From the NCBI RefSeq assembly GCF_022808985.1, contig NZ_JAKZFT010000002.1:62001-126000 (forward strand): 64,000 bases of DNA, written 5' to 3'. How positions within the stretch are numbered: the first letter of the stretch is position 1; the number at the start of each line of letters is the position of its first letter. Shown piece by piece: positions 31,400 through 40,477 of this stretch. A program made the translations under genes and the position numbers. The notes under the pieces were generated by a model that saw nothing but the letters and a program-made list of their open reading frames with translations, was not told where the DNA came from and made no database searches. Source of the stretch: Geotalea sp. SG265 (GTDB lineage Bacteria > Desulfobacterota > Desulfuromonadia > Geobacterales > Geobacteraceae).

Positions 31400-32401
31400 T
31401 CAGTTCTTCTTCAGCTCGACCCGATCACCGCGATAGATGGCTTCGATGCTCTTGACAATGAGGGCAGTGGAGGTAGTTTCACCGGTTTCGACGACAACCA
31501 GGGCGCCGATCACCTCCACCGGCAGCTTGTCGATCTTATCCAGGGCGTACTTCTGGTCTGGAACCACATCCCTGACGATGTAAAGCAGGTTGCCCGCCTC
31601 TGCCCCCTGGGTTTTGCCAAGATCCAGGTAAACCACATCGCCGGCTGCAACGGCGTTGTTGCCCATTTTCGTCTCGACGATATAGCCCGTCAGTTCCTTG
31701 TCTGCGGCTTTCAGGGCCACTTCCTTCCTGGCGGGGCGGTAGGGCGTAAGGAAAGCCCCTGCGCCTATTTCCTGGAAAGACTTGGTGATTATGGCCTTCG
31801 AAACCTTCTCCTCAAGTTCGGAAAGCTGCAGGGTCCCCAAAGGCACCACTTTGTCGCCAAGAACGACGTTGCTGATGGGATGGGTGATGGGTCCGACCCT
31901 TTTAAAGACGGAGAACCGGCTACCCACTTCGACGCCGTTTCTCCTGCCGATGTCCGTATAGACCACATCATCCTCTCCCACCATCTGCCGGTTCTGGTAA
32001 GTGGAGACAATGAAACCTGCAGGGGTCTGGGCCTTCTCCATGAGGAAACCTTCGCCTCCTGTTACGGCAAAAGTTTTGGCCGGCACAGGTTCTTCCTTCT
32101 TCTCCACCGGTTGTGGTTGCTTGGGCTCGGCGACCTTTTCCGCGGGCTTCTCAACCTCGATCCGATCCGGATAGATCTTCACCCGCTGGCCCGGAAAGAC
32201 GAAGTGGGGATTGGTGATAACCTGGTTGCGCTCCCAAAGGTTCGGCCAGTAAAAGGGATCGCGGATGAATCGTTCAGACAAGCCCCAGAGGGTGTCACCC
32301 TTCTTGATCACATAAATGGTCGGCTCTTCATCCTGGGCAATTGCCAGGCTTGGCAAATAGAGGGCAAGGAGGAGGAATGCGGCATAAAGGATCTTCTTCA
32401 T
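31400..32401 (-). CDS. LysM-domain envelope protein
   Basis: A 333-residue exported protein. A Sec signal peptide (1-22, ending LAIAQ) precedes a LysM domain (about 28-78) with YVIKKGDTLWGLSERFI and NPHFVFPGQRVKI, which should bind peptidoglycan glycan. A short Pro/Glu/Lys linker follows. The C-terminal half (about 120-333) carries repeated beta-rich units with VV..DVVYLDLGKTQGAEAGNLLYIVR, as in YgaU/LysM relatives of Geobacter. It lies nine bases after the CpoB-like gene, which suggests joint envelope work. GAGGTGA precedes ATG 32401. Confidence 0.85.
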   Translation of the reverse strand: MKKILYAAFLLLALYLPSLAIAQDEEPTIYVIKKGDTLWGLSERFIRDPFYWPNLWERNQVITNPHFVFPGQRVKIYPDRIEVEKPAEKVAEPKQPQPVEKKEEPVPAKTFAVTGGEGFLMEKAQTPAGFIVSTYQNRQMVGEDDVVYTDIGRRNGVEVGSRFSVFKRVGPITHPISNVVLGDKVVPLGTLQLSELEEKVSKAIITKSFQEIGAGAFLTPYRPARKEVALKAADKELTGYIVETKMGNNAVAAGDVVYLDLGKTQGAEAGNLLYIVRDVVPDQKYALDKIDKLPVEVIGALVVVETGETTSTALIVKSIEAIYRGDRVELKKN

Positions 32402-32409
32402 AGATCACC

Positions 32410-33135
32410 TCACTTTGAAAGACGTACCAATTTCTCTCTGGCCTTTGCGGCAGCTTGACTTTTCGGATATTTTTCCACCAGGGCCTGCAACGATTCCTTT
32501 GCCTTGGCCGGCTCATTCATACCCATCAACGTGTAGCCGATCTTGAGCATGGCATCGGGAACCTTGTTGCCATTGGGAAAGGTGGTGGTGACCTTGGAAA
32601 ACGCTTCGAGCGCCTCGTTGTAATTGTGCTGGGTATAGTAGCATTCACCCACCCAGTACATGGCATTGCCCACGTATTCACTGTCGGGGTAGGCTTTCAT
32701 AAACGCTTCGAAGGCATCTATGGCCGCATTATAATTGTTGGCGCTGAAAAGCCCGAAGGCCTTCACGTATGCATCCTGATGGGCGGGATTCCCCTCGGCC
32801 GCAGCCGCCTCCCGGTTCACCACTTCGATCTTGGATGTCTTCGGCCGGTTCAGGTCCGTAACCATGGCGTCTATCGACTCAATGGAAGCCTTCAACTCGG
32901 CCATGCCAGGCTTCATTGCATCCATATCCGCAGCCGTTGCAGTCAGTCGGTTCTGCAGTTCCTTCACCTCGGTGGTCAAGGTCGTAAGACGTGTATTGGC
33001 GGAGGCATTCGCCTGTGCCAACTGCTCCAGTTTCGCTTCCATCTCCATCTGCTTTTTGACGACGAGATCGTTACTGCCGCACCCTGCAAGGAGTGCGAAG
33101 AACATCGCGCCGACAGCCGCTCTCCAGGCCCGCAT
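32410..33135 (-). CDS. CpoB/YbgF-like Tol-Pal accessory lipoprotein
   Basis: A 241-residue protein. A lipoprotein signal with lipobox LLAGC puts Cys19 at the lipid anchor. A coiled-coil trimerisation region (about 28-85, heptads with EAKLEQLAQANASANTRLTTL) is followed by three TPR units (about 125-235) with QDAYVKAFGLFSANNYNAAI and VGECYYTQHNYNEALEAF. This is the CpoB/YbgF architecture, which coordinates peptidoglycan synthesis with outer-membrane constriction. E. coli CpoB has a cleavable signal without lipidation, so the lipobox is a difference. tol-pal genes are not in this window. AAGGAG precedes ATG 33135. Confidence 0.85.
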   Translation of the reverse strand: MRAWRAAVGAMFFALLAGCGSNDLVVKKQMEMEAKLEQLAQANASANTRLTTLTTEVKELQNRLTATAADMDAMKPGMAELKASIESIDAMVTDLNRPKTSKIEVVNREAAAAEGNPAHQDAYVKAFGLFSANNYNAAIDAFEAFMKAYPDSEYVGNAMYWVGECYYTQHNYNEALEAFSKVTTTFPNGNKVPDAMLKIGYTLMGMNEPAKAKESLQALVEKYPKSQAAAKAREKLVRLSK

Positions 33136-33162
33136 GCCAACTCCTTAACGAAAAATTAACAT

Positions 33163-33191
33163 AATTAAAGCCTTTTCGCGTTTTTTGTCAA
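33163..33191 (-). promoter_or_regulatory. Putative sigma70 promoter of the cpoB-LysM operon
   Basis: On the minus strand TTGACA (33186-33191) and TTAATT (33163-33168) are separated by 17 bases, ahead of the CpoB-like gene by about 28 bases. Confidence 0.6.
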
Positions 33192-33280
33192 GGAGAAAGC
33201 ACGGTTTGAGATAGGACAACCAAGCGGTTTGTGCTACCATCGCAGCCGCAAATCGTAAAACAAAGATCCAGAGGTACACG

Positions 33281-34504
33281 ATGAAGAAACCCGAACTGCT
33301 TGCTCCTGCCGGAAACATGGAGAAGCTGCGCATCGCCGTCCATTACGGCGCCGATGCCGTTTATCTGGGAGGGAAAAGCTTCGGCCTGCGCAACCTGGCT
33401 GACAATTTCACCACCGCCGAGCTTGCCGGGGCGGTCGCCTATGCCCATGAACATGGCGTCAAGGTATATCTCACGGTTAATGCCTATCCGGACAACGACG
33501 AACTGGTAGCGCTGACCCAGTACCTGCAAGAAATGGCCCTGATTCCCTTCGATGCTTACATCGCTGCCGATCCGGGAGTTATCGAGACTATCCGCGAAGT
33601 TTCGCCCCATCGAGACATCCACCTTTCCACCCAGGCCAACACCACAAACTGGAAAAGTGCCCTTTTTTGGCAGAAGCAGGACATACGGCGGGTCAACCTG
33701 GCACGGGAAATGTCCCTGACGGAAATGGAAGAGGTACGGCAAAGGACAACCCTGGAGCTGGAAGCATTCGTTCACGGGGCCATGTGCATCAGCTACTCGG
33801 GGCGCTGCCTACTGTCCAGCGTCATGAGCGGCAGAAACGCCAACAAGGGGGAATGCACCCAGCCCTGCCGGTGGAATTACGCCATCGTCGAGGAGACAAG
33901 GCCGGGGGAATATTTCCCTGTTTTCGAAGACGATAACGGCACCTTCATCTTCAATTCAAAGGACCTCTGCCTGCTGCAATACCTGCCCCAGTTAGTCAAT
34001 GCCGGCATCGATTCCCTGAAGATCGAAGGGAGGATGAAGGGGATTTATTACGTGGCTTCGGTGCTGAGGGTCTACCGGTACGCCCTCGACACGCTCTTCG
34101 CCCATCCTGAAAGGTACGGATGCGAAGAAATATGGCTGGAGGAGTTGTGCAAGATCAGCCACCGGGGCTACACCACCGGCTTTTTCCTCGGGCACCCGAA
34201 AGATGTTGACCACCAGTACCATTCCAGCTATATAAGGAACCACGAATTCGTCGCCATCGTCCAGGACGTACTTCCGGACGGCACAATCGTTCTGGAAGTA
34301 CGCAACCGGATCACGGTGGGAGACACCCTCGAATTTATCGGCCCGGCCCTTTCCTCCGGTTTTCACAAAATCGGCGAGATCATAACCGAAGAAGGCCAAT
34401 CGGTGCCGGCCGCCAATCCTAACCAGCGCATTGTCCTAAGAGTGCCCTTCAATGCGGAAAGATACGATCTGGTCAGACGTGCGAAATTCCTTGCGACACA
34501 ATAA
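33281..34504 (+). CDS. Peptidase-U32-family protein, TrhP/YegQ type (tRNA hydroxylation)
   Basis: A 407-residue U32 family protein. The family is named peptidase, but TrhP/YegQ members take part in prephenate-dependent 5-hydroxylation of U34 in tRNA, and I infer that role. The starting motif PELLAPAGNMEKLRIAVHYG, the FVHGAMCISYSGRCLLSS box (with conserved Cys) and KIEGRMK.IYYVA are diagnostic, and cysteines at CTQPCRW may help hold an iron-sulfur cluster. AGAGGT precedes ATG 33281. It is divergent from the CpoB-like gene and 21 bases before arnT. Confidence 0.9.
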   Translation: MKKPELLAPAGNMEKLRIAVHYGADAVYLGGKSFGLRNLADNFTTAELAGAVAYAHEHGVKVYLTVNAYPDNDELVALTQYLQEMALIPFDAYIAADPGVIETIREVSPHRDIHLSTQANTTNWKSALFWQKQDIRRVNLAREMSLTEMEEVRQRTTLELEAFVHGAMCISYSGRCLLSSVMSGRNANKGECTQPCRWNYAIVEETRPGEYFPVFEDDNGTFIFNSKDLCLLQYLPQLVNAGIDSLKIEGRMKGIYYVASVLRVYRYALDTLFAHPERYGCEEIWLEELCKISHRGYTTGFFLGHPKDVDHQYHSSYIRNHEFVAIVQDVLPDGTIVLEVRNRITVGDTLEFIGPALSSGFHKIGEIITEEGQSVPAANPNQRIVLRVPFNAERYDLVRRAKFLATQ

Positions 34505-34525
34505 TCCAATAAAAGGACAGTGTAG

Positions 34526-36187
34526 ATGCAACGCCTGATAGAGTTCTTCCGCAGCAAGGACGGAAGCTCCTCCCGCGATCTGGGATTGCTCCTGGTCGTA
34601 TTTGGCTTCTCTTTTTTCCAATCCCTCGGCCGGCTCCCCCTGCTGGAGACCGACGAGGGACGATACATGGAAATTCCGAGAGAAATGCTGGAACGGGGGG
34701 ACTTCATTACCCCCACCCTCAATTACGTTAAATATTTCGAAAAGCCGCCCCTCCACTACTGGATAAATGCGCTCTCCATCAAGATCTTCGGCCTTACCGA
34801 GTTCGCCGGGCGTTTCAGCGGCGTCCTCTGGGGAATCCTGGGCATCATGCTCACCTACTTCCTGGGTAGGAAGCTATTTGGCCGCCGGGAAGGGCTCTAT
34901 GGCGCCCTCGTTCTCGGGACCTCGGCCGGATTCCTCATTCAGAGCCGCACCAACATAACCGACACGACGCTGACCATCTGTCTGACGGCTGCACTGGCAT
35001 TTTTTGCCATCGCCATACAAGACAATGAAAAGAAAAAAGGGCGTTACTACTACCTGTTCTATATTTTCGCCGCCCTGGCGGTGCTGGCCAAGGGGCTGAT
35101 CGGCATCGTCCTGCCCGGCGCCATCGTTTTCTGCTACCTGCTCATTACCCGCCGCTGGTCGCTTCTTAAAGAGATGCGCCTCCCCACGGGCATTCTGCTC
35201 TTTCTCTTCGTCGCCGCCCCCTGGTTCGTCGCCGTATCGGCAAAAAACCCGGAATTTGCCCGTTTTTTCTTCATCCATGAGCACTTCGAGCGATTCCTGA
35301 CCAAGGTGCACGGCCGCTACAAGCCGTTCTGGTTCTATGCCCCCGTGCTTCTGGGCTGCATGCTCCCCTGGTCTCTCTTCATCCCTGCCGCCGTCGGCAA
35401 TGCCTGGAAGCAAAGAAAGGCCGTCGGCGCCGATGCCCGGCTCTTCCTCGTCCTCTGGGTCCTGATCATCTTCGCCTTTTTCTCCAAGTCCAATTCAAAG
35501 CTAGTTCCCTACATCCTGCCCGTCTATCTGCCTCTGGCCGTCCTGATCGGCTGTGCCTTCGTTTCGGCGTTGGAGCAGGGAATCAAGTCGCTGAAAGCTA
35601 ATGCTATCGCAGCCGGTATACTGTTGACGCTGCTCGGCATCGCCGGGTTGTTCTATCCCTTTGTGGCGCCAAAACCGCAGATACCGGTCCAGGGAAGCAT
35701 TATCATCGGTCTCTGCCTGCTCGGCCTGGGAATCCCCCCCCTGGTTGCCGTGTTGAAGAAGCAAGCTGTTGTGCTTTTCTGCAGTATGGCCCTCTTCGCC
35801 TACCTTTTCGGTCTCTTCGCCCCCCCGGTCATCTATGCGAAGATCGTCCAGCGAAAATCATCACGGGAACTCGCCCTGCTGGTTCGTGAAAAAGCCGGCA
35901 AGGATGCAGTGGTAGCCACCTTCGAATACGAACAGGGGCTCCCCTTTTATGCCGGGCGGCGGGTTGTCGTGGTCGGTGGCCGGGGAGAACTGGAATTCGG
36001 CAGCAACCTTGGAGACCAGTCAGCATGGTTCATTGACCTGAGGCGATTCGTCGAGTTGTGGAATTCGCCACGGCCCGTTTTCGCCCTGATCCAGGAGCGT
36101 GAGCTGCCAGTCCTGAAAAAAGTCCTCACTACTCCCATGAAAGAACTGGGGAGACAGGGAAGACGAATCCTCATCACCAACCAATAA
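34526..36187 (+). CDS. arnT: ArnT-like glycosyltransferase (GT-83)
   Basis: A 553-residue polytopic enzyme that transfers L-Ara4N from undecaprenyl phosphate to lipid A on the periplasmic side. A DE-containing loop LLETDEGRYMEIPREML (about 45-60) is the ArnT/PMT catalytic signature, followed by FEKPPLHYW. There are 11-13 hydrophobic helices up to about residue 430 and a soluble C-terminal part (about 440-553), as in ArnT. It starts the arn run. AAGGA precedes ATG 34526. Other PMT relatives have similar motifs, so the acceptor is inferred from the adjacent arnB and arnC. Confidence 0.88.
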   Translation: MQRLIEFFRSKDGSSSRDLGLLLVVFGFSFFQSLGRLPLLETDEGRYMEIPREMLERGDFITPTLNYVKYFEKPPLHYWINALSIKIFGLTEFAGRFSGVLWGILGIMLTYFLGRKLFGRREGLYGALVLGTSAGFLIQSRTNITDTTLTICLTAALAFFAIAIQDNEKKKGRYYYLFYIFAALAVLAKGLIGIVLPGAIVFCYLLITRRWSLLKEMRLPTGILLFLFVAAPWFVAVSAKNPEFARFFFIHEHFERFLTKVHGRYKPFWFYAPVLLGCMLPWSLFIPAAVGNAWKQRKAVGADARLFLVLWVLIIFAFFSKSNSKLVPYILPVYLPLAVLIGCAFVSALEQGIKSLKANAIAAGILLTLLGIAGLFYPFVAPKPQIPVQGSIIIGLCLLGLGIPPLVAVLKKQAVVLFCSMALFAYLFGLFAPPVIYAKIVQRKSSRELALLVREKAGKDAVVATFEYEQGLPFYAGRRVVVVGGRGELEFGSNLGDQSAWFIDLRRFVELWNSPRPVFALIQERELPVLKKVLTTPMKELGRQGRRILITNQ

Positions 36188-36257
36188 AAACTGATGGTAT
36201 ACTGCGCCATTTTGTGCAATAGTTTCATGTTCCGCAGAGCGGCAGTGGAGGTTACAA

Positions 36258-37421
36258 GTGCGTCAAGAATTCTTACCCTTTTCCACCCCGACCATCGGAG
36301 ATGATGAGATCGCCGAAGTAGTCGATTCCCTCAAATCGGGCTGGATCACGACCGGCCCGAAGGTGAAGCGCTTCGAGGAAGAATTCAAGGCATATGTGGG
36401 GTCCCCCTTCGCCGTACCCCTCAGTTCAGCCACAGCCGGCCTGCACCTGACCCTTTTGGCACTGAAGATCCAGCCGGGGGATGAAATTATCACCACCCCC
36501 ATGACCTTCGCCTCCACTGTGAGCATGATTATCCTCTGCGGCGGCAAACCGGTGCTGGTGGATATCGAACCGGGCACCCTCAATCTCGATATCTCGAAAA
36601 TCAGAGAAAAAATAACTCCCCGCACCCGTGCAATCATCCCGGTGCACTTTGCCGGACAGTCGTGTGACATGGACCCGCTCTTCGCCCTTGCCCGGGAATT
36701 CGGCCTCACCATCATCGAGGACGCAGCCCATGCCGCCGGCACTGAATACAAAGGCAAGCGGATCGGCTCTCTGGAGACCATCTCCATCTTCTCCTTCCAC
36801 CCCAATAAGAACATCACCACCGGAGAAGGGGGCATGGTCTGCACCCGGGACGAATCCCTGGCGGAAGAAGTATCACTCCTCAAGTTCCACGGCATGAGCA
36901 GGGAGGCATGGAAACGCTTTGCAGCAAGCGGCACCCCCAACTACGACATCATGCTCCCCGGCTACAAATACAACATGATGGATATTCAGGCAGCCATCGG
37001 CATTCACCAACTTCCCAAACTGGACCAGTTCATCGCCAGGCGCACCGCCATCGCCGAATATTACAACCACGCCTTTGCCGATGTGCCCGAACTGGCGCTG
37101 CCGGCCTATGCCCCTTACGAACAGCGCCATGCCTGGCATCTCTATACGCCACTGGTGCGCATCGAACAACTGCGCATCGATCGGGACCAGTTCATGAACG
37201 AGCTGAAGAAATTGAACATCGGCAGTGGCCTGCACTACAAGGCGATCCACCATCATGCCTGGTACCGGGAGAACCTGCCCCAGGAGGCGGCAAGTCTCCC
37301 CAATGCCGATTACGCCTCCGATCGCATCCTTTCACTGCCGCTCTTCCCGAAAATGGGCGATGACGATGCCCGGGACGTGGTTGAAGCGGTGAAAACAGTT
37401 ATTGCCGGCAACAGAAAGTAG
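36258..37421 (+). CDS. arnB: ArnB, UDP-Ara4O aminotransferase (DegT/DnrJ family)
   Basis: A 387-residue PLP aminotransferase that makes UDP-L-Ara4N from the 4-keto sugar with glutamate. Motifs: the N-terminal FLPFSTPTIGDDEI, LSSATAGLHLTLLALKI, DAAHAAGT and FSFHPNKNITTGEGGMV, where K of PNKN is the PLP lysine (near residue 186). The full length and the neighbours arnT and arnC make ArnB preferable over other DegT homologues. The start is GTG 36258, with GGAGG six bases upstream. Confidence 0.95.
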   Translation: MRQEFLPFSTPTIGDDEIAEVVDSLKSGWITTGPKVKRFEEEFKAYVGSPFAVPLSSATAGLHLTLLALKIQPGDEIITTPMTFASTVSMIILCGGKPVLVDIEPGTLNLDISKIREKITPRTRAIIPVHFAGQSCDMDPLFALAREFGLTIIEDAAHAAGTEYKGKRIGSLETISIFSFHPNKNITTGEGGMVCTRDESLAEEVSLLKFHGMSREAWKRFAASGTPNYDIMLPGYKYNMMDIQAAIGIHQLPKLDQFIARRTAIAEYYNHAFADVPELALPAYAPYEQRHAWHLYTPLVRIEQLRIDRDQFMNELKKLNIGSGLHYKAIHHHAWYRENLPQEAASLPNADYASDRILSLPLFPKMGDDDARDVVEAVKTVIAGNRK

Positions 37422-37434
37422 GTAAGGACAAGTC

Positions 37435-38376
37435 ATGCAGCAAAAACCGTATGTTACGGTAGTCATCCCCGTCTACAACGAGGAGCCGAATCTCCCGCCG
37501 CTCATCAACAGACTTTACCCGGTCATGCAGCAGCTGGGACACCCCTTCGAGATCATCTTCACCGACGACGGCAGCCGCGACGACTCCCTCGCCATTCTCC
37601 GGCAGCTGGCAGCAACCTACCCCGAGGTGCGGGTCATCGAGTTCAACGGCAATTTCGGCCAACACATGGCCATTCTTGCCGCCTTCGAAAAGAGCAGCGG
37701 CGACATGGTCATTACCCTGGATGCAGACCTGCAGAATCCGCCGGAGGAAATTCCCCGGCTGGTGGCGGAGATCGAGAAGGGGCACGATGTGGTCGGCACT
37801 ATCCGCCAGAAACGACAGGACACCCTGTTCCGTCGCGCGGCCTCGCGCATCGTCAATATCACCACCAACAGGATGACCGGCATGCAGATGAGCGATTATG
37901 GTTGCATGCTGCGTGCCTACCATCGTAACGTCATCGACAACATCAACCGCTGCCGGGAGACCACCACCTTCATCCCGGCCCTGGCCCAGACCTTCTCCGC
38001 CAATCCATCGGAAATCCAGGTAGCCCATGCGGAACGGGCAGAGGGGGAAAGTAAATACTCCCTTTACCGGCTGGTTCGCCTCAATTTCGACCTGATGACC
38101 GGCTTTTCGGTAGTCCCGCTGCAGCTCTTCGCCCTAATGGGCATTCTAACCTCCCTCGCCTCCATGGCCTTTGCCCTCTTTCTCCTCGTCAGGCGCTTCA
38201 TCATCGGCGCCGAGGTGGAAGGAGTCTTCACCCTCTTCGCCATCCTCTTTTTCTTCATCGGCATCATCATCTTCGGCATAGGACTGGTGGGGGAATACGT
38301 TGGGAGGATTTACCAGGAAGTGCGCAGGCGGCCCCGGTACGTAGTGAGAAAACTCCATGGATTCGGGGGAGAATAA
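37435..38376 (+). CDS. arnC: ArnC, undecaprenyl-phosphate Ara4FN transferase
   Basis: A 313-residue membrane-bound GT2 enzyme that moves formylated Ara4N onto undecaprenyl phosphate. The GT-A domain (1-220) begins PYVTVVIPVYNEEPNLP with FTDDGSRDDS and the DxD site LDADLQNPPEE (about 95-105). Two C-terminal helices follow at about 230-250 and 268-292, with VGEYVGRIYQEVRRRPRY at the end. Length and ends match ArnC/GtrB relatives. AAGGA precedes the ATG. The arnA N-terminal gene starts one base after its stop. Confidence 0.93.
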   Translation: MQQKPYVTVVIPVYNEEPNLPPLINRLYPVMQQLGHPFEIIFTDDGSRDDSLAILRQLAATYPEVRVIEFNGNFGQHMAILAAFEKSSGDMVITLDADLQNPPEEIPRLVAEIEKGHDVVGTIRQKRQDTLFRRAASRIVNITTNRMTGMQMSDYGCMLRAYHRNVIDNINRCRETTTFIPALAQTFSANPSEIQVAHAERAEGESKYSLYRLVRLNFDLMTGFSVVPLQLFALMGILTSLASMAFALFLLVRRFIIGAEVEGVFTLFAILFFFIGIIIFGIGLVGEYVGRIYQEVRRRPRYVVRKLHGFGGE

Positions 38377-38377
38377 G

Positions 38378-39289
38378 GTGCACGCTTCAGAAAGCATCGT
38401 CGTCTGCGCTTATCACAATGTGGGCTATCGCTGCCTGGAGGAATTGATCCGCCAGGGGGCGAAGATCGCCATGATTTTCACCCACGAAGACTCCCCCACC
38501 GAGGAGATCTGGTTCCGATCGGTGCAGCAGTTGGCGGAAAAAGAGGGTATTCCCTTTCTGACCAGCGACATCAACCTGCCGGAGAACATTGCCGTAGTGG
38601 AGAAGATTGCCCCGGATTTCATCCTTTCCTTTTATTACCGCAATATGATCAAGCCCAACGTGCTGGCAATTCCCCGGCGCGGCGCCCTCAACCTGCACGG
38701 CAGCTACCTGCCCCGCTATCGAGGGCGGGTGCCGGTCAACTGGGCGGTGATCAACGGCGAAACAGAAACAGGCGCCACCCTTCACTATATGGTGGAAAAG
38801 CCCGATGCGGGCGATATCGTTGATCAGGAAAAGGTAGCCATATCCTTCACCGACACCTCCTTCGACGTCTTCAACAAGGTCACGGAAGCAGCGGTCACCG
38901 TTATCCGCAGGGCCTGGCCCCTACTGGTAACGGGAGCCGCGCCCCGCATCCCCATGGACTTGAAGGCAGGCAACTACTGCGGCGGCCGGAAGCCGGCCGA
39001 TGGCCTCATCGACTGGACCAAATCGGCTGTGCAGATCTACAACCTGATCCGCGGCGTTACCCATCCCTACCCGGGCGCCTTCACCTATCTGGAGGGGAAG
39101 CAGGTCATCATTTGGCAGGCATGGCCAGTAGAAGGTAAGGGCAAGCCTGGAGAAGTGGTCGCCACCGAGCCTTTGCTGATAGGTACCGGCGCAGGACTTC
39201 TGGCAATAAAGAGCTTGCAGGTATGTGGTGAAATGGAAACCACCGCTGCCGAATTTACCGCAACTATGCCCGGCAAAAGGTTTGAATAA
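38378..39289 (+). CDS. ArnA N-terminal half as separate gene: UDP-Ara4N formyltransferase
   Basis: A 303-residue protein matching the formyltransferase half of ArnA: an FMT-like domain with YHNVGYRCLEELI near the start, FYYRNMIKP, LNLHGSYLPRYRGR.PVNWA (catalytic Asn-His-Asp type loop) and the formyltransferase C-terminal GRKPADGLIDW region. It formylates UDP-Ara4N before ArnC. In E. coli it is fused to the dehydrogenase; here the two halves are separate neighbouring genes. I set the start at GTG 38378 because GGGGGAG stands eight bases upstream, although an in-frame ATG at 38357 exists. Confidence 0.93.
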   Translation: MHASESIVVCAYHNVGYRCLEELIRQGAKIAMIFTHEDSPTEEIWFRSVQQLAEKEGIPFLTSDINLPENIAVVEKIAPDFILSFYYRNMIKPNVLAIPRRGALNLHGSYLPRYRGRVPVNWAVINGETETGATLHYMVEKPDAGDIVDQEKVAISFTDTSFDVFNKVTEAAVTVIRRAWPLLVTGAAPRIPMDLKAGNYCGGRKPADGLIDWTKSAVQIYNLIRGVTHPYPGAFTYLEGKQVIIWQAWPVEGKGKPGEVVATEPLLIGTGAGLLAIKSLQVCGEMETTAAEFTATMPGKRFE

Positions 39290-39355
39290 AAAATCAACCG
39301 GCTTCGAGAAGGCCGCAGACGGCCCGTTGTCGGTGCCGGAAAAGGAGCAGATGCA

Positions 39356-40396
39356 ATGAAAGTCTTAATTCTGGGTGTCAATGGTTTTATCGGCAACGCC
39401 CTCACCCACCGCATCCTCGAAACCACCGATTGGGAAGTCTTCGGCCTGGACATGAGCGACAACAAGCTCGAGCACTCCATCGGCCACCCGCGCTTCCATT
39501 TCCTGGAAGGGGACATCACCATCAACAAGGAGTGGATCGAGTACAACATCAAGAAATGCGACGTGGTCCTGCCACTGGTCGCCATCGCTACCCCGGTTAC
39601 CTACGTTAAGGATCCACTGCGGGTCTTCGAGCTGGATTTCGAGGAAAACCTGAAAATCATCCGCCAATGCGTCAAGTACGGAAAAAGGGTCATCTTCCCC
39701 TCCACCTCCGAGGTCTACGGCATGAGTCCTGACCGGGAATTCGACGAAGAGACCTCCCCCCTCATGCTCGGTCCCATCAACAAGGAGCGCTGGATCTACT
39801 CCTGCGCAAAGCAGATGCTCGACCGGGTCATCTATGCCTACGGCGAACACGACGGCCTGCGCTATACCCTCTTCCGCCCCTTTAACTGGATCGGACCGAA
39901 GCTGGACAGCATCAGCACCGCCAAGGAAGGGAGTTCCCGGGTACTGACCCAGTTCCTCTACAATATTCTGGCGGGGGAACCGATCCAGCTTGTGGACGGC
40001 GGCAGCCAGCGCCGCTCCTTCACCTTCATCGAGGACGGCATCGACTGCCTGATGCGCATCATCGAAAACAAGAACGGCTGCGCCGAACGTGGCATCTTCA
40101 ACATTGGCAATCCCGGCAATGATCTCTCGGTCAAAGAGCTGGCCGTGAAGCTGCGGGATATGGTCAAGGAGTATCCGGAATACCGGGAGCGGGCCGAGAA
40201 ATGCCAGATCATCGAGGTGACCTCCGATGCCTTTTACGGCAAGGGATACCAGGATATGCTGACCAGAGTACCGTCGGTAAGGAATGCAGAAACGAAATTG
40301 GGCTGGAAGCCTGCAACCGCCATAGACGATGCCCTGCGTAAAACCCTGGAGTTCTATCTTGTCGAGGAAAAGGAAAAGATAGACAACCTGCTGTAA
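39356..40396 (+). CDS. ArnA C-terminal half as separate gene: UDP-glucuronate decarboxylating dehydrogenase
   Basis: A 346-residue short-chain dehydrogenase matching the C-terminal half of ArnA, which oxidises and decarboxylates UDP-glucuronate to UDP-Ara4O. The NAD-binding loop is LILGVNGFIGNALT, with ATPVTYVKDPLRVFELDFEENLKIIRQCVKYGKRVIFPSTSEVYG (read in parts) and the catalytic YSCAKQ.LDR. It is 67 bases after the formyltransferase gene. AAGGAG precedes the ATG. Together with its neighbour it restores a complete but split ArnA. Confidence 0.94.
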   Translation: MKVLILGVNGFIGNALTHRILETTDWEVFGLDMSDNKLEHSIGHPRFHFLEGDITINKEWIEYNIKKCDVVLPLVAIATPVTYVKDPLRVFELDFEENLKIIRQCVKYGKRVIFPSTSEVYGMSPDREFDEETSPLMLGPINKERWIYSCAKQMLDRVIYAYGEHDGLRYTLFRPFNWIGPKLDSISTAKEGSSRVLTQFLYNILAGEPIQLVDGGSQRRSFTFIEDGIDCLMRIIENKNGCAERGIFNIGNPGNDLSVKELAVKLRDMVKEYPEYRERAEKCQIIEVTSDAFYGKGYQDMLTRVPSVRNAETKLGWKPATAIDDALRKTLEFYLVEEKEKIDNLL

Positions 40397-40423
40397 GATA
40401 CCAACGGCATGTTGCTCACCTGC

Positions 40424-40450
40424 GGCCGCTTTTCATCGAAAGCGGCCTTT
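40424..40450 (+). terminator. Possible terminator inside the arn cluster
   Basis: GGCCGCTTT (40424-40432), loop TCATCG, AAAGCGGCC (40439-40447) and then TTTGCT. The stem is nine perfect pairs with a weak T-run. It could separate the arnA-type gene from the lipoprotein gene, or reduce downstream expression. Confidence 0.6.
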
Positions 40451-40477
40451 GCTGTGAAAAAAATCAGGGAAGGTGTT